From DATJHM01 sp035493895 (GTDB taxonomy: Bacteria; Chloroflexota; Ktedonobacteria; Ktedonobacterales; Ktedonobacteraceae), in the NCBI GenBank assembly GCA_035493895.1, contig DATJHM010000126.1, positions 1-64,000 of the forward strand: a DNA stretch of 64,000 nt, read 5' to 3'. The translations under genes were made by a program, and so were the position numbers. Each line of letters opens with the position of its first letter. Positions within the stretch are counted from its first letter, which is position 1. Below the pieces are notes generated by a model. That model had not been told where the DNA came from and did no database searches. It was given only the letters and a program-made list of their open reading frames with translations. This document shows, piece after piece, positions 51,326-59,245 of this stretch.

Positions 51326-53002
51326 CTATGCTTCGGGACGCTGCTGGAGCGAGTCCAGGACCGCTGCTATCTCGTGACGCACGCGATCGTTATGGGCCAT
51401 TTCGGCATGGACTTTTTCCCAGCCATGCAGTATGGTCGTGTGATCTCGTCCGCCAAGCTCGCTACCAATCTGGAGCAGCGAAGCGTTTGTCTCTTCTCTC
51501 ATCAGATACATGGCAACCTGACGCGGCCAGACGATATCTCTTTCTCTCTGCTTGCCTCGTAGCAGTTCCGGCTTGACGCGATAATACCGGCAGACTCCTG
51601 CCAGCACCTCAGATATGGTCAGGCCGCCGATGGAGGTTTTTTTGTCGCTATAGAGATGCTCCAGCGCTTTTGCCGCCACACTGGCCGACATCGGTTCGTC
51701 ATGGAGCGTCGCATAGGCGATGACGCGGTTGAGTGAGCCTTCCAGTTCTCGGACACTACTGCTCTCGGGCCGTGCGATATAATCGATCACTGAGTTGGGA
51801 ATACGAAAATGCAGCGACTCGGCCTTGGAGCGCAGGATGGCGAGCCGGTGTTCGTACTCTGGTGCCTGTACGTCGGCCAGTAGTCCCCACTCAAAGCGTG
51901 AACGTAGACGATCCTGGAGACTGTGAATGGCTTTGGGCGGACGGTCGCTTGTGACGACGATCTGTTTATTGGCATTATGAAGCGTATTAAAGGTATGAAA
52001 AAATTCTTCTTCGGTCGATTCTTTGCCTGCGATAAACTGGATATCGTCAACCAGCAAAATATCAATCTGGCGATACTTGGCGCGAAATTCTTCGGTTTTC
52101 TGAAACCGGATCGCGTTGATGATTTCGTTGGTAAATTTTTCTGAGGTCGTATAGAGCACCGTAAGGCCCGCCGCCTCACCTACGTGACCGACGGCGTGCA
52201 ATAAATGCGTTTTGCCGAGCCCAACTCCCCCATACAGGAAGAGTGGATTATAGATGCGCCCTGGATTTTCCGAAACGGCGAATGAGGCCGCATGGGCGAG
52301 CTGGTTTGATTTTCCGACGATGAAGGCATTAAAGGTATAGCGAGGGTTCAGCAGCCCTTCTCCGGGCAGGGTGATCGGCCCCCTTGACAGTGGCATGCTC
52401 TCCTCCCTGCGTGGAGGGGGCGCTTTTAGCACACGCTCGCTCTCTTTATAGCTATTCTCTTCTTGTAGAGGCGGTAATGCTGATGTCTCTGTGACCTTTG
52501 GTTGTATCACCGCTGGCTGCTCTGGCAGGAGCTGTTGCTGATAGGTTCCCGCAGCCTCTTCTTCCGCTTCATCTCGTTCGGGACTACGATGGACGCTCGC
52601 TTGTTCGGGAGCAGGGGCCAGCGAGTTCATGGCAGTTGTCAACGTATCGGCGATGCGTTTCTCACGCTGGGCTGCGGTATGTCGATTGCGCAGCAAGCGA
52701 TACGGGCGCTTGCGAGGCGCGGCTCCTCCGTTTGTGCCTTCAGGCAGGGCAGATTCTTCTTTGGCCACCACAAATTGTACGTCGATCTGTACGCCGATGA
52801 TTTCTGTCAACGCAGTACGGATAATGGCGCTAAATCGTCGCTCTAGATATTCCCGCGCAAATGTTGTGGGCACTCGAATGATAAATACTCCATCCTGATA
52901 CGAGAGAGCTGATGTCCCTTGAAACCAGGCTGTGAAGATGGTGGGGCTCACCCTGGTCTGTAATCGCTCTATGGCTGTTTGCCAGATTTGTTTCGCATTC
53001 AC
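51326..53002 (-). CDS. dnaA: Chromosomal replication initiator DnaA
   Basis: The start is GTG at 53002 after GGGTGAGC. The 558-residue protein has domain I (IWQTAIERLQTRVSPTIFTAWF), a long linker (residues about 100-225) with Glu/Pro-rich content, the AAA+ domain with Walker A GGVGLGKTHLLHAVG, LLVDDIQFIAGK and the initiator motif, and domain IV with GGRDHTTILHGWEKV for DnaA-box binding. It opens oriC. The linker is about 100 residues longer than in E. coli. No dnaN follows, unlike the usual order. Confidence 0.96.
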   Translation of the reverse strand: MNAKQIWQTAIERLQTRVSPTIFTAWFQGTSALSYQDGVFIIRVPTTFAREYLERRFSAIIRTALTEIIGVQIDVQFVVAKEESALPEGTNGGAAPRKRPYRLLRNRHTAAQREKRIADTLTTAMNSLAPAPEQASVHRSPERDEAEEEAAGTYQQQLLPEQPAVIQPKVTETSALPPLQEENSYKESERVLKAPPPRREESMPLSRGPITLPGEGLLNPRYTFNAFIVGKSNQLAHAASFAVSENPGRIYNPLFLYGGVGLGKTHLLHAVGHVGEAAGLTVLYTTSEKFTNEIINAIRFQKTEEFRAKYRQIDILLVDDIQFIAGKESTEEEFFHTFNTLHNANKQIVVTSDRPPKAIHSLQDRLRSRFEWGLLADVQAPEYEHRLAILRSKAESLHFRIPNSVIDYIARPESSSVRELEGSLNRVIAYATLHDEPMSASVAAKALEHLYSDKKTSIGGLTISEVLAGVCRYYRVKPELLRGKQRERDIVWPRQVAMYLMREETNASLLQIGSELGGRDHTTILHGWEKVHAEMAHNDRVRHEIAAVLDSLQQRPEA

Positions 53003-53411
53003 GCACGCTCACCCTTTCAGGGAAGATTACCCACAGTGATTTTTTGCTCTCCACTTCTTGCCTCTCGCCCAACTGTCCTTGCTCCCCACTCGCTCGCTTG
53101 CTGGCCGGAGTCTTTGCAGAGGTTGTGCCAGCTAAAAATAAAAGTAGCCCCTTACGTCTAATTCTCTTGGCGAATTGTAATGGTAGCATTAAATCATAAC
53201 GCTGTAAAGTCCCTCTTTGGGGCCTGTTTGCAGGACCTTCTTTCTTACCCATTTGGTACCAGATTGAGAGATATTTCATAGGATTTTACCTTTATGTAGA
53301 GTATACTGAGTCGCAGTGCTGGCAAAATGATATAGATGGTGGGGGTAATACGTTTATATCTGTGGTAGTCTTGATACTGTCTCTTTTGCCCTTTGCGATG
53401 AGGAGCATCTC
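53003..53411. other. Divergent intergenic region upstream of dnaA
   Basis: This 409-base gap between dnaA and the lipoprotein gene has one DnaA-box-like 9-mer, TTACCCACA at 53027-53035, one mismatch from TTATCCACA, close to the dnaA start. I see no cluster of boxes and no long AT-rich tract, so it does not look like oriC; the single box may serve autoregulation. Confidence 0.5.
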
Positions 53412-54134
53412 ATGCCTGGTGTTGCTAGTGTTCGTTTTTTGCGTTTTCAACCTGGAACTTCTCTGATACAGCGGTTCCTGGAGCAGCGGAAACGCATTTT
53501 TGTGACGGCTCTACTCTTATTCTCCAGCTCCTGGCTTCTCTCTTGTTCGGGAACAGTGCCCTCAGGAAATGCGGCTCCCACAGCTTCTGTAACTGCTCAG
53601 AGTTCGTCTTCCTCTCTGCGACAGGTGTCTTTGCCCAACCTGCGTTGGTGTGGCAAGCCTTTGATGATCTTTCGTGATGAGGGGGCTGTGGCGGCGGCTC
53701 CGCCGTCTGCCAGCGCTCCTATGACGATACAGAACTGGTCGCAGGTCAAGCCGCTTCTGGGCTTTCAAGTCTTCCTACCGGCTTCATTACCCACGGGATC
53801 TTGTCTGGTGAGTGTCTATGGGACGGTCCATGATCCAATTCTTGGGGGTAGCTTTACTATTGCTTATCTCTTGCCTGATCATACGTCGCTAAGCCTGTCT
53901 GAGGCTCCTTTGCACTCCTCACACGCTGGCTTTCAATGTAGCCTTGCAAAATCTGATTCTCCTTCTGCCGGAACGTTTGCAACCCCTGGTGTGGTAAATT
54001 CGGGGGGTATGCAACTTTGCTCGGGGATTCGTAATACGACGAATATTGTGTTTTCTGCACCCTGGTCTGGTGCGGTATCGCAAGCCTTTTTTCAGGCTTT
54101 ACAGGCGGATGGTCAATGGCTGCCTGCCGCTTAG
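53412..54134 (+). CDS. Putative lipoprotein of unknown function
   Basis: The 240-residue protein has a basic N-terminus, a hydrophobic segment (about residues 28-43) and a lipobox LLSC with Cys45. A Ser/Thr/Ala-rich stretch follows, then a beta-rich domain with four further Cys (for example in NLRWCGKP and FQCSLAK). GAGGAGC precedes the ATG. It is probably lipid-anchored outside the membrane. The family is not recognisable. Confidence 0.82.
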   Translation: MPGVASVRFLRFQPGTSLIQRFLEQRKRIFVTALLLFSSSWLLSCSGTVPSGNAAPTASVTAQSSSSSLRQVSLPNLRWCGKPLMIFRDEGAVAAAPPSASAPMTIQNWSQVKPLLGFQVFLPASLPTGSCLVSVYGTVHDPILGGSFTIAYLLPDHTSLSLSEAPLHSSHAGFQCSLAKSDSPSAGTFATPGVVNSGGMQLCSGIRNTTNIVFSAPWSGAVSQAFFQALQADGQWLPAA

Positions 54135-54333
54135 GGGCCCGGTGGGAGGGCGATCCATCATTGTGGTCGTCTACCTGTATGGTTCTGGGTCGTCGAAAAT
54201 ACTCTCGACGCTCATACTGTACTCTGATATAATGGACAGAAGTTTTGCGCTTGCACAGTTTCTCGGTTCAAAAGTGCGAGCCTGCAAGATTGCTTGCTTG
54301 CTATCTTGCTAAAAAATGGGAGGAACTTTCATC

Positions 54334-55794
54334 ATGGATAAGTGCCCCTTTTGTGGAGCTGATACGCGGCCCGGGGATAATTTTTGCTTGAATTGTGGCA
54401 ACCGCCTGCTTGCAACAACTCCCTCTTCTCCTTCGCAGGCGCAACCGTCAATGGGTGAAGCCACGATTGCTGCTACTGAAGGTTGGGGAGGTATAGGCAT
54501 TCCTTCTGGGGATGGTGGGGCGATGGCTGCTGCCCCTTCCTGGGGGGTCGAGGAAAATGCACAAACCCTCTTTAGCCCGCCTGTAGACCAACAGCCTTTT
54601 ATCTCTGAGGCTCCAACTGCTGCTTCTGCTCCACCTGACAAAATTGAACAGCCCGCTCGCTTCATTCTTCGTTCTGATACGGGTGAGATGCTGCAAGAGT
54701 ATCCCCTCGATAAGTTTGAAATTACTATTGGTCGCGCCCCTAACAGTGATATATTGTTATCGAAGGATAAACTTACTTCTCGACGTCATGCAACTGTTCG
54801 CTATGAAAATGGTCAATACTTATTACGCGATGAGCGCAGTGCCAATGGTACTTTTGTCAATGGTCAGCAGATTGAGGATATGACTCCTCATGTTCTTCGT
54901 GAGAATGATCATGTCGGTATTGGTGAACATGAACTGCTCTTCCGTGGTTTCGGTGTCGCTTCGCAAGATGATGTTGAGAATATGCAAACGATCAATATTA
55001 TTCAACAGCCTGCACCTGAGCCGACTGCGAGCACGTATGCCGACCCACATGCGACTGTCCCGGCAACGTCAGAGGATCAGTTTGTGACGAACTCTATTGC
55101 TGATTCTGCCAGTGAGCCTTTTGCTTCTTTTGCGCCCATTGATCCTATTCCTGCGGCGCCTGTTGACAATATGTTCGCTTCTGCGGCACCGCCCGTGGCT
55201 CAGAATGCTCCTGCGCCCTATAGCTCTTTACCTGCGAGTTCGACGCCCGTTAGCCAGCTACCTGCGAGCTCGACGCCTGAAAAGAGTAGCTCGCGCACCC
55301 CTGAAACTCCTGTCCCTGCTTATACAAGCAGCAGCAGTCCTTCAGGGATCAATTTCAATCGTCTCACCAGTCTGCCGCAGCCCACTTTGCCAGATATCAG
55401 TGCCTTAATGGCCGCGCTCTCTGCTCTTGATGGTCAGGTTACTACGCTGCAAAATCAGCTCAATTCCTCTCAGGAGGCTGTACGCAATCACGAGGCCGAG
55501 GTGATTCAAGCCGCCAATCAGTTGCGTGCTGGCGTGCGTAATGTGGCAGATCGCATGGATAACACGATTGCGGATGTCGCTCGTAATCGCGAAGCTCTGG
55601 CCTGGTCTGAACTGCTCCAACTGATGGAAGATGTGATGACGAACCCTCGCGATATTGAATATGTGACCAAGTTAGCGCGCAAAGCCCGTGAATTGAATAA
55701 GGTCTTCCAGCTGCATCAGATTGTGCTGAGCACTATGGCCGAGTGCAATAGCTTGCTGCGTTCTATGATTGGTGAGCGCTCGGGGCAGGATTAA
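54334..55794 (+). CDS. Zinc-ribbon and FHA-domain protein with C-terminal coiled coil
   Basis: The ATG at 54334 follows GGGAGG; an in-frame ATG 18 bases earlier lacks one. The 486-residue protein has a zinc ribbon (CPFCG...CLNCG, residues 3-24), an FHA domain (about 118-205) with ITIGRAPNSDI, TSRRHATVRY and ANGTFVNGQQ, a Pro/Ala/Ser-rich linker and a coiled coil (about 365-440). The FHA core residues for phosphothreonine binding (Arg, Ser, Asn) are all present, so it likely reads Ser/Thr kinase output. There is no membrane segment. Confidence 0.9.
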   Translation: MDKCPFCGADTRPGDNFCLNCGNRLLATTPSSPSQAQPSMGEATIAATEGWGGIGIPSGDGGAMAAAPSWGVEENAQTLFSPPVDQQPFISEAPTAASAPPDKIEQPARFILRSDTGEMLQEYPLDKFEITIGRAPNSDILLSKDKLTSRRHATVRYENGQYLLRDERSANGTFVNGQQIEDMTPHVLRENDHVGIGEHELLFRGFGVASQDDVENMQTINIIQQPAPEPTASTYADPHATVPATSEDQFVTNSIADSASEPFASFAPIDPIPAAPVDNMFASAAPPVAQNAPAPYSSLPASSTPVSQLPASSTPEKSSSRTPETPVPAYTSSSSPSGINFNRLTSLPQPTLPDISALMAALSALDGQVTTLQNQLNSSQEAVRNHEAEVIQAANQLRAGVRNVADRMDNTIADVARNREALAWSELLQLMEDVMTNPRDIEYVTKLARKARELNKVFQLHQIVLSTMAECNSLLRSMIGERSGQD

Positions 55795-56198
55795 GCTGCC
55801 AAAACCGCTCATAAGTATGATGAATCTGGGCTAAGAATAACGAGGAAGGCCGCCGGAGTGGACCCTGAAGCAGGGATGAACCACTCTCCGGTGTCCTTCT
55901 TCTGGTCTCTCTGTGGCTGGCTCCATCTTTCTCCTGGCCCGTCCCCTGAACTGCACTTTCTCTCCAGATCCCTATGGGACTGGTTTTATCTCAGTCTGGG
56001 AGCGGCTATATTTATGTCGCCTTTTCTGCCGGGAGACGTTATAATCTGTAGTGGGTCGTCTATAAGTCGCCTTTGTTCTCTTTCCATGCAAACTCTGCAA
56101 GACTGACTTCAAAGGATTTTTGGCCTGGGACGATGATGCCGATCTTTTTGTGTATTTCTTAATCCTACATCGTATCTCATTAGTTACTGGACAACTAC
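55795..56198. other. Intergenic region with a hairpin
   Basis: This 404-base gap has a long imperfect stem-loop, 55842-55861 against 55881-55902 (GAAGGCCGCCGGAGTGG and CCACTCTCCGGTGTCCTTC), about 50 bases past the FHA gene stop, with an inner ACCCTG/CAGGG hairpin. It probably serves as the terminator, though the T run is weak (TTCTTC). An open frame at 55858-56106 overlaps the stem and is not convincing. Confidence 0.55.
55842..55902 (+). terminator. Stem-loop downstream of the FHA gene
   Basis: Two long arms pair with a few mismatches around a loop that itself holds ACCCTG/CAGGG. A pyrimidine-rich tail TTCTTCTGG follows. Confidence 0.6.
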
Positions 56199-57725
56199 AT
56201 GCACGAATTTGCTGTTGCTGAGAGTGCTGAGGCTCTTGGCTCTGATTCCCCTGCTACGTTTGACGCGATTGTGATAGGTGCTGGTCTGGGTGGTCTCTTG
56301 AGTGCCGCTCAACTGTTACAACGCGGCAAACGAGTTCTTGTTCTGGAACGCCTTCCGCATAGTGGTGGTCGTTTTACTGCTAAGACTTTCCAGGGCGCTC
56401 AGGTGAGTACTGGCGCTGTTCATATGGTCCCGTTTGGCAGTAGTGGAGTGCTCTCCCAGATGCTGCGATCTTTGCACGTGCCTCACCGCCTCTTTGATGC
56501 CAATGTCTTTGGCTCTTTCCATGTACATGGCAAGCAGTATCTTGCCCGTGGCTTGCTCGGTGTGAGTAAGTTTCTCGGCTTTCGCCAGCTTTGCGGGTTT
56601 CTGCGACTCGGATATTTGATGTTTGTACGTCCGTTGCCTGTCAACGAAGGGCGTATGACGTTCGATCTCTGGCTCGAACGCCATATTGATGTCGCACGTA
56701 ATCCTCAGCTGGAGGCCTTCTTTAAAAGTATTTCTCGCTTTGCGCTTAGCCTCGAATTAAGCCAGGTCAGTACGGCTGAGGTGGTACGTACGACGAAAAA
56801 TATGCTTCGCTTCGGGGCGCCCGGCATCGTGCTGGGAGGCTGCGCTGAGTTGACGCGCCAGTTGGAACGCCATGTCCTTGCGCAAGGCGGTCAGGTGCGC
56901 CTCTCTTGCTCGGTTGAGCAGATCTGTCAGACGGATGGTTACGTCACAGGGGTGCGCGTTCGGGATAAGCAGACGGGGGATGTGTCGCTGATCCCGGCAT
57001 CTCTTGTGATTAGCGATATAGGACCGCGTGCTACTCATGCCTTGCTCCATAATCAGCGCGTCACACAGGGTGAGGTGTTGAAGCAAAAATCTCAAGCGCC
57101 TGTTGAAGATCTTGATGATGCGTCCCAGGAAGCAAGCCTGCATGAGGCTGTTGGCTTGAAAGTGCATATCCTCAGTGATGTGTCGCTGATTCCGCATACG
57201 GGGATTATGTATTGCCTGGATACGCAACGCATCGCTGGCATGGTACAGCCTACGAATAGTGATCCGCAACTTGCTCCTCCGGGCAAGCATTTACTGATCA
57301 GCCATCAGGTTATTCAGAGCAATAATATTGAGGAGGAACGCGCTCTTGCTCTGGCTGATCTACGCTCGCTGTTTGGTCCGGCTTTCGATGCCCACTGCCG
57401 TGTTTTGACGATGGGTACCTATCGCGGCGAATGGCCGGTGAATCGGATCGCTCAGGGGGAGGATCATGATGCTGAGACCGCTGTACAGGGGTTGTATATG
57501 GTTGGTGATGCCGTGAAGCCTGCTGGTTATCTGATGGTGGAGGGCGTCGCGCAAAGTGTCAATCATTTTCTCGATCTTCTTGATGCTCTTGATCGCAAGG
57601 ATGCGCCTCTCCACTCTGTTGTATCCGCTACCCATCGCCGCTCGTCTGCCATCACGCCTCCATCACGCTTGAATGCTTTACGCTGGTTGTGGAAGGCGCC
57701 AGGCAATGGCGGCAAGGATTTGTAA
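56199..57725 (+). CDS. Phytoene desaturase/CrtI-like FAD oxidoreductase
   Basis: The 508-residue protein has the FAD dinucleotide-binding motif VIGAGLGGLLSAAQLLQRG (residues about 26-44) followed by VLVLERLPHSGGRFTAKTF, the CrtI-type GG-R-F extension. The C-terminus has GLYMVGDAVKPAGYLMVEGVAQSVNHF, the flavin-closing motif. The family includes carotenoid desaturases and related all-trans-retinol saturase-like enzymes. No carotenoid genes are adjacent, so the substrate is open. No clear ribosome site precedes the ATG. Confidence 0.85.
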   Translation: MHEFAVAESAEALGSDSPATFDAIVIGAGLGGLLSAAQLLQRGKRVLVLERLPHSGGRFTAKTFQGAQVSTGAVHMVPFGSSGVLSQMLRSLHVPHRLFDANVFGSFHVHGKQYLARGLLGVSKFLGFRQLCGFLRLGYLMFVRPLPVNEGRMTFDLWLERHIDVARNPQLEAFFKSISRFALSLELSQVSTAEVVRTTKNMLRFGAPGIVLGGCAELTRQLERHVLAQGGQVRLSCSVEQICQTDGYVTGVRVRDKQTGDVSLIPASLVISDIGPRATHALLHNQRVTQGEVLKQKSQAPVEDLDDASQEASLHEAVGLKVHILSDVSLIPHTGIMYCLDTQRIAGMVQPTNSDPQLAPPGKHLLISHQVIQSNNIEEERALALADLRSLFGPAFDAHCRVLTMGTYRGEWPVNRIAQGEDHDAETAVQGLYMVGDAVKPAGYLMVEGVAQSVNHFLDLLDALDRKDAPLHSVVSATHRRSSAITPPSRLNALRWLWKAPGNGGKDL

Positions 57726-57742
57726 AAGGAGACCTGTTCTTC

Positions 57743-59194
57743 ATGGATTATATGGACGTGCCTGCTGCTGGAGCTCCTCATTATCTGGTGACTGGAGGGG
57801 CTCCGCTTCATGGTGAAGCGGTTATCAGTGGGGCAAAAAATGCGGTGACGAAGATGATGATCGCCTCTCTCCTCACGACCGAACTCTGTACATTGCGCAA
57901 TGTTCCTCTTCTGGGGGATATGTTTCTTACCAGTCAATTATGCCAGGGCATTGGTTCATCGGTTCAATTAACTGATCATACGCTGTCCATTTGTACTGAA
58001 TATATTACGCATACTGAAGTGTTAAGCGAGGTGGGCAAACTTAATCGTATCGCTGTTATGCTGATTGGCCCCTTGCTCCATCGCCGAGGCGAAGTGACTA
58101 TTCCGGCTCCGGGCGGCGATCGCATTGGCCCTCGCCCTATCGATTTCCATCTCACTGGCCTTCGTCAGATGGGGGCGATCATTGAGGAGCGCGAAGGTCA
58201 GTATTATTGCTCGATTAAGAAACGCTTGCATGGTGCAACGATTACGCTCCCCTTTCCCAGTGTAATGGCAACGGAAAATTTTCTGATCACTGCTTCTCTG
58301 GCTAAAGGGGTAACTATTATTGAAAATGCTGCCAATGAGCCTGAAATTATTGATCTGATCAAGCTTCTCCAGAAAATGGGGGCGATTATTGAGCTTCGGG
58401 TGGATCGCCGCATTGTGATTGAAGGGGTTGAACGCCTGCATGGGGCAAAACATACGCTTCTCAGTGATCGGAATGAGGCGGTCTCTCTGGCTATCGCGAC
58501 GTATCTGACGAAGGGCGATGTCTATCTCCGCCGCGCTCAACAGGATACGCTGCTGACCTTTCTCAATACGCTCTCGAAGATGGGACTGCGTTTTGAGATC
58601 GATGATGATGGTATTCGCTTTATCGGCGAGGGGAAAATTCCCTCTGCGATCTCTTTAGAGACTGATGTTCATCCTGGCTTTATGACTGATTGGCAGCAGC
58701 CTTTTACTATTCTGCTCACGCAGATTGATGGTATTTCTGTGGTACATGAGACGATCTACGAAGATCGCTTCGGTTATACGAGTGCTTTAAATGGTATGGG
58801 TGCCCATATTGGTCTCTATCCTAAATGTCTGGGCGAAGTGCCATGTCGCTTCCGTGAAAAACAGTATATGCATAGCTGTGTTGTGCGCGGTCCTACTCCT
58901 CTGCACGGTACCAGGCTCTATATTCCAGATATTCGTGCTGGCTGTTCGTATATTCTGGCGGCCCTCTGTGCTCATGGCACTTCTGAGGTGTACGGCATTG
59001 AGCATATTGAACGCGGCTATGAACAATTAGATGTGAAGCTACGCACTCTTGGGGCGCAGATTGAGCGTGTCCAGCGCGTTCCAGCTTCGTATGAGGAAGC
59101 TCCCTCCCCTGAAAGCGCTCTCATCTCTTCTGCACCGGAACACGTTGAACTCTCTGTGCTTTCCTGTGGTCAGAAACAGGATCCTGCAAACTAA
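57743..59194 (+). CDS. murA: MurA-family UDP-N-acetylglucosamine enolpyruvyl transferase with Asp at the Cys115 position
   Basis: The ATG at 57743 follows AAAGGAG by 11 bases. The 483-residue protein has SGAKNAVTKMM with Lys32-Asn33, the loop PAPGGDRIGPRPIDFHL and the late HPGFMTDWQQP with catalytic Asp. In E. coli MurA the loop reads GGC with Cys115; here Asp126 takes that place, with the Arg (R131) kept at the same spacing. Cys-to-Asp forms are active and insensitive to fosfomycin. The last 45 residues extend past the usual 420. It starts peptidoglycan synthesis in the cytoplasm. Confidence 0.92.
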   Translation: MDYMDVPAAGAPHYLVTGGAPLHGEAVISGAKNAVTKMMIASLLTTELCTLRNVPLLGDMFLTSQLCQGIGSSVQLTDHTLSICTEYITHTEVLSEVGKLNRIAVMLIGPLLHRRGEVTIPAPGGDRIGPRPIDFHLTGLRQMGAIIEEREGQYYCSIKKRLHGATITLPFPSVMATENFLITASLAKGVTIIENAANEPEIIDLIKLLQKMGAIIELRVDRRIVIEGVERLHGAKHTLLSDRNEAVSLAIATYLTKGDVYLRRAQQDTLLTFLNTLSKMGLRFEIDDDGIRFIGEGKIPSAISLETDVHPGFMTDWQQPFTILLTQIDGISVVHETIYEDRFGYTSALNGMGAHIGLYPKCLGEVPCRFREKQYMHSCVVRGPTPLHGTRLYIPDIRAGCSYILAALCAHGTSEVYGIEHIERGYEQLDVKLRTLGAQIERVQRVPASYEEAPSPESALISSAPEHVELSVLSCGQKQDPAN

Positions 59195-59199
59195 AAACG

Positions 59200-59233
59200 A
59201 AAAGGCCCTCTCATGTGAGCGAGAGGGCCTTTT
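59200..59233. terminator. Bidirectional terminator between murA and the 947-residue gene
   Basis: AAAAGGCCCTCTC and GAGAGGGCCTTTT form a perfect 13-bp stem around an 8-base loop, acting on both convergent genes. Confidence 0.95.
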
Positions 59234-59245
59234 CATCTGTTGCTC

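Noticed and set aside
53003..53411. oriC upstream of dnaA
   Set aside because: Only one imperfect DnaA box is visible and there is no AT-rich unwinding tract or box cluster.
55858..56106. 82-codon plus-strand frame after the FHA gene
   Set aside because: Its start lies within a stem-loop, it has no ribosome site and resembles no family.
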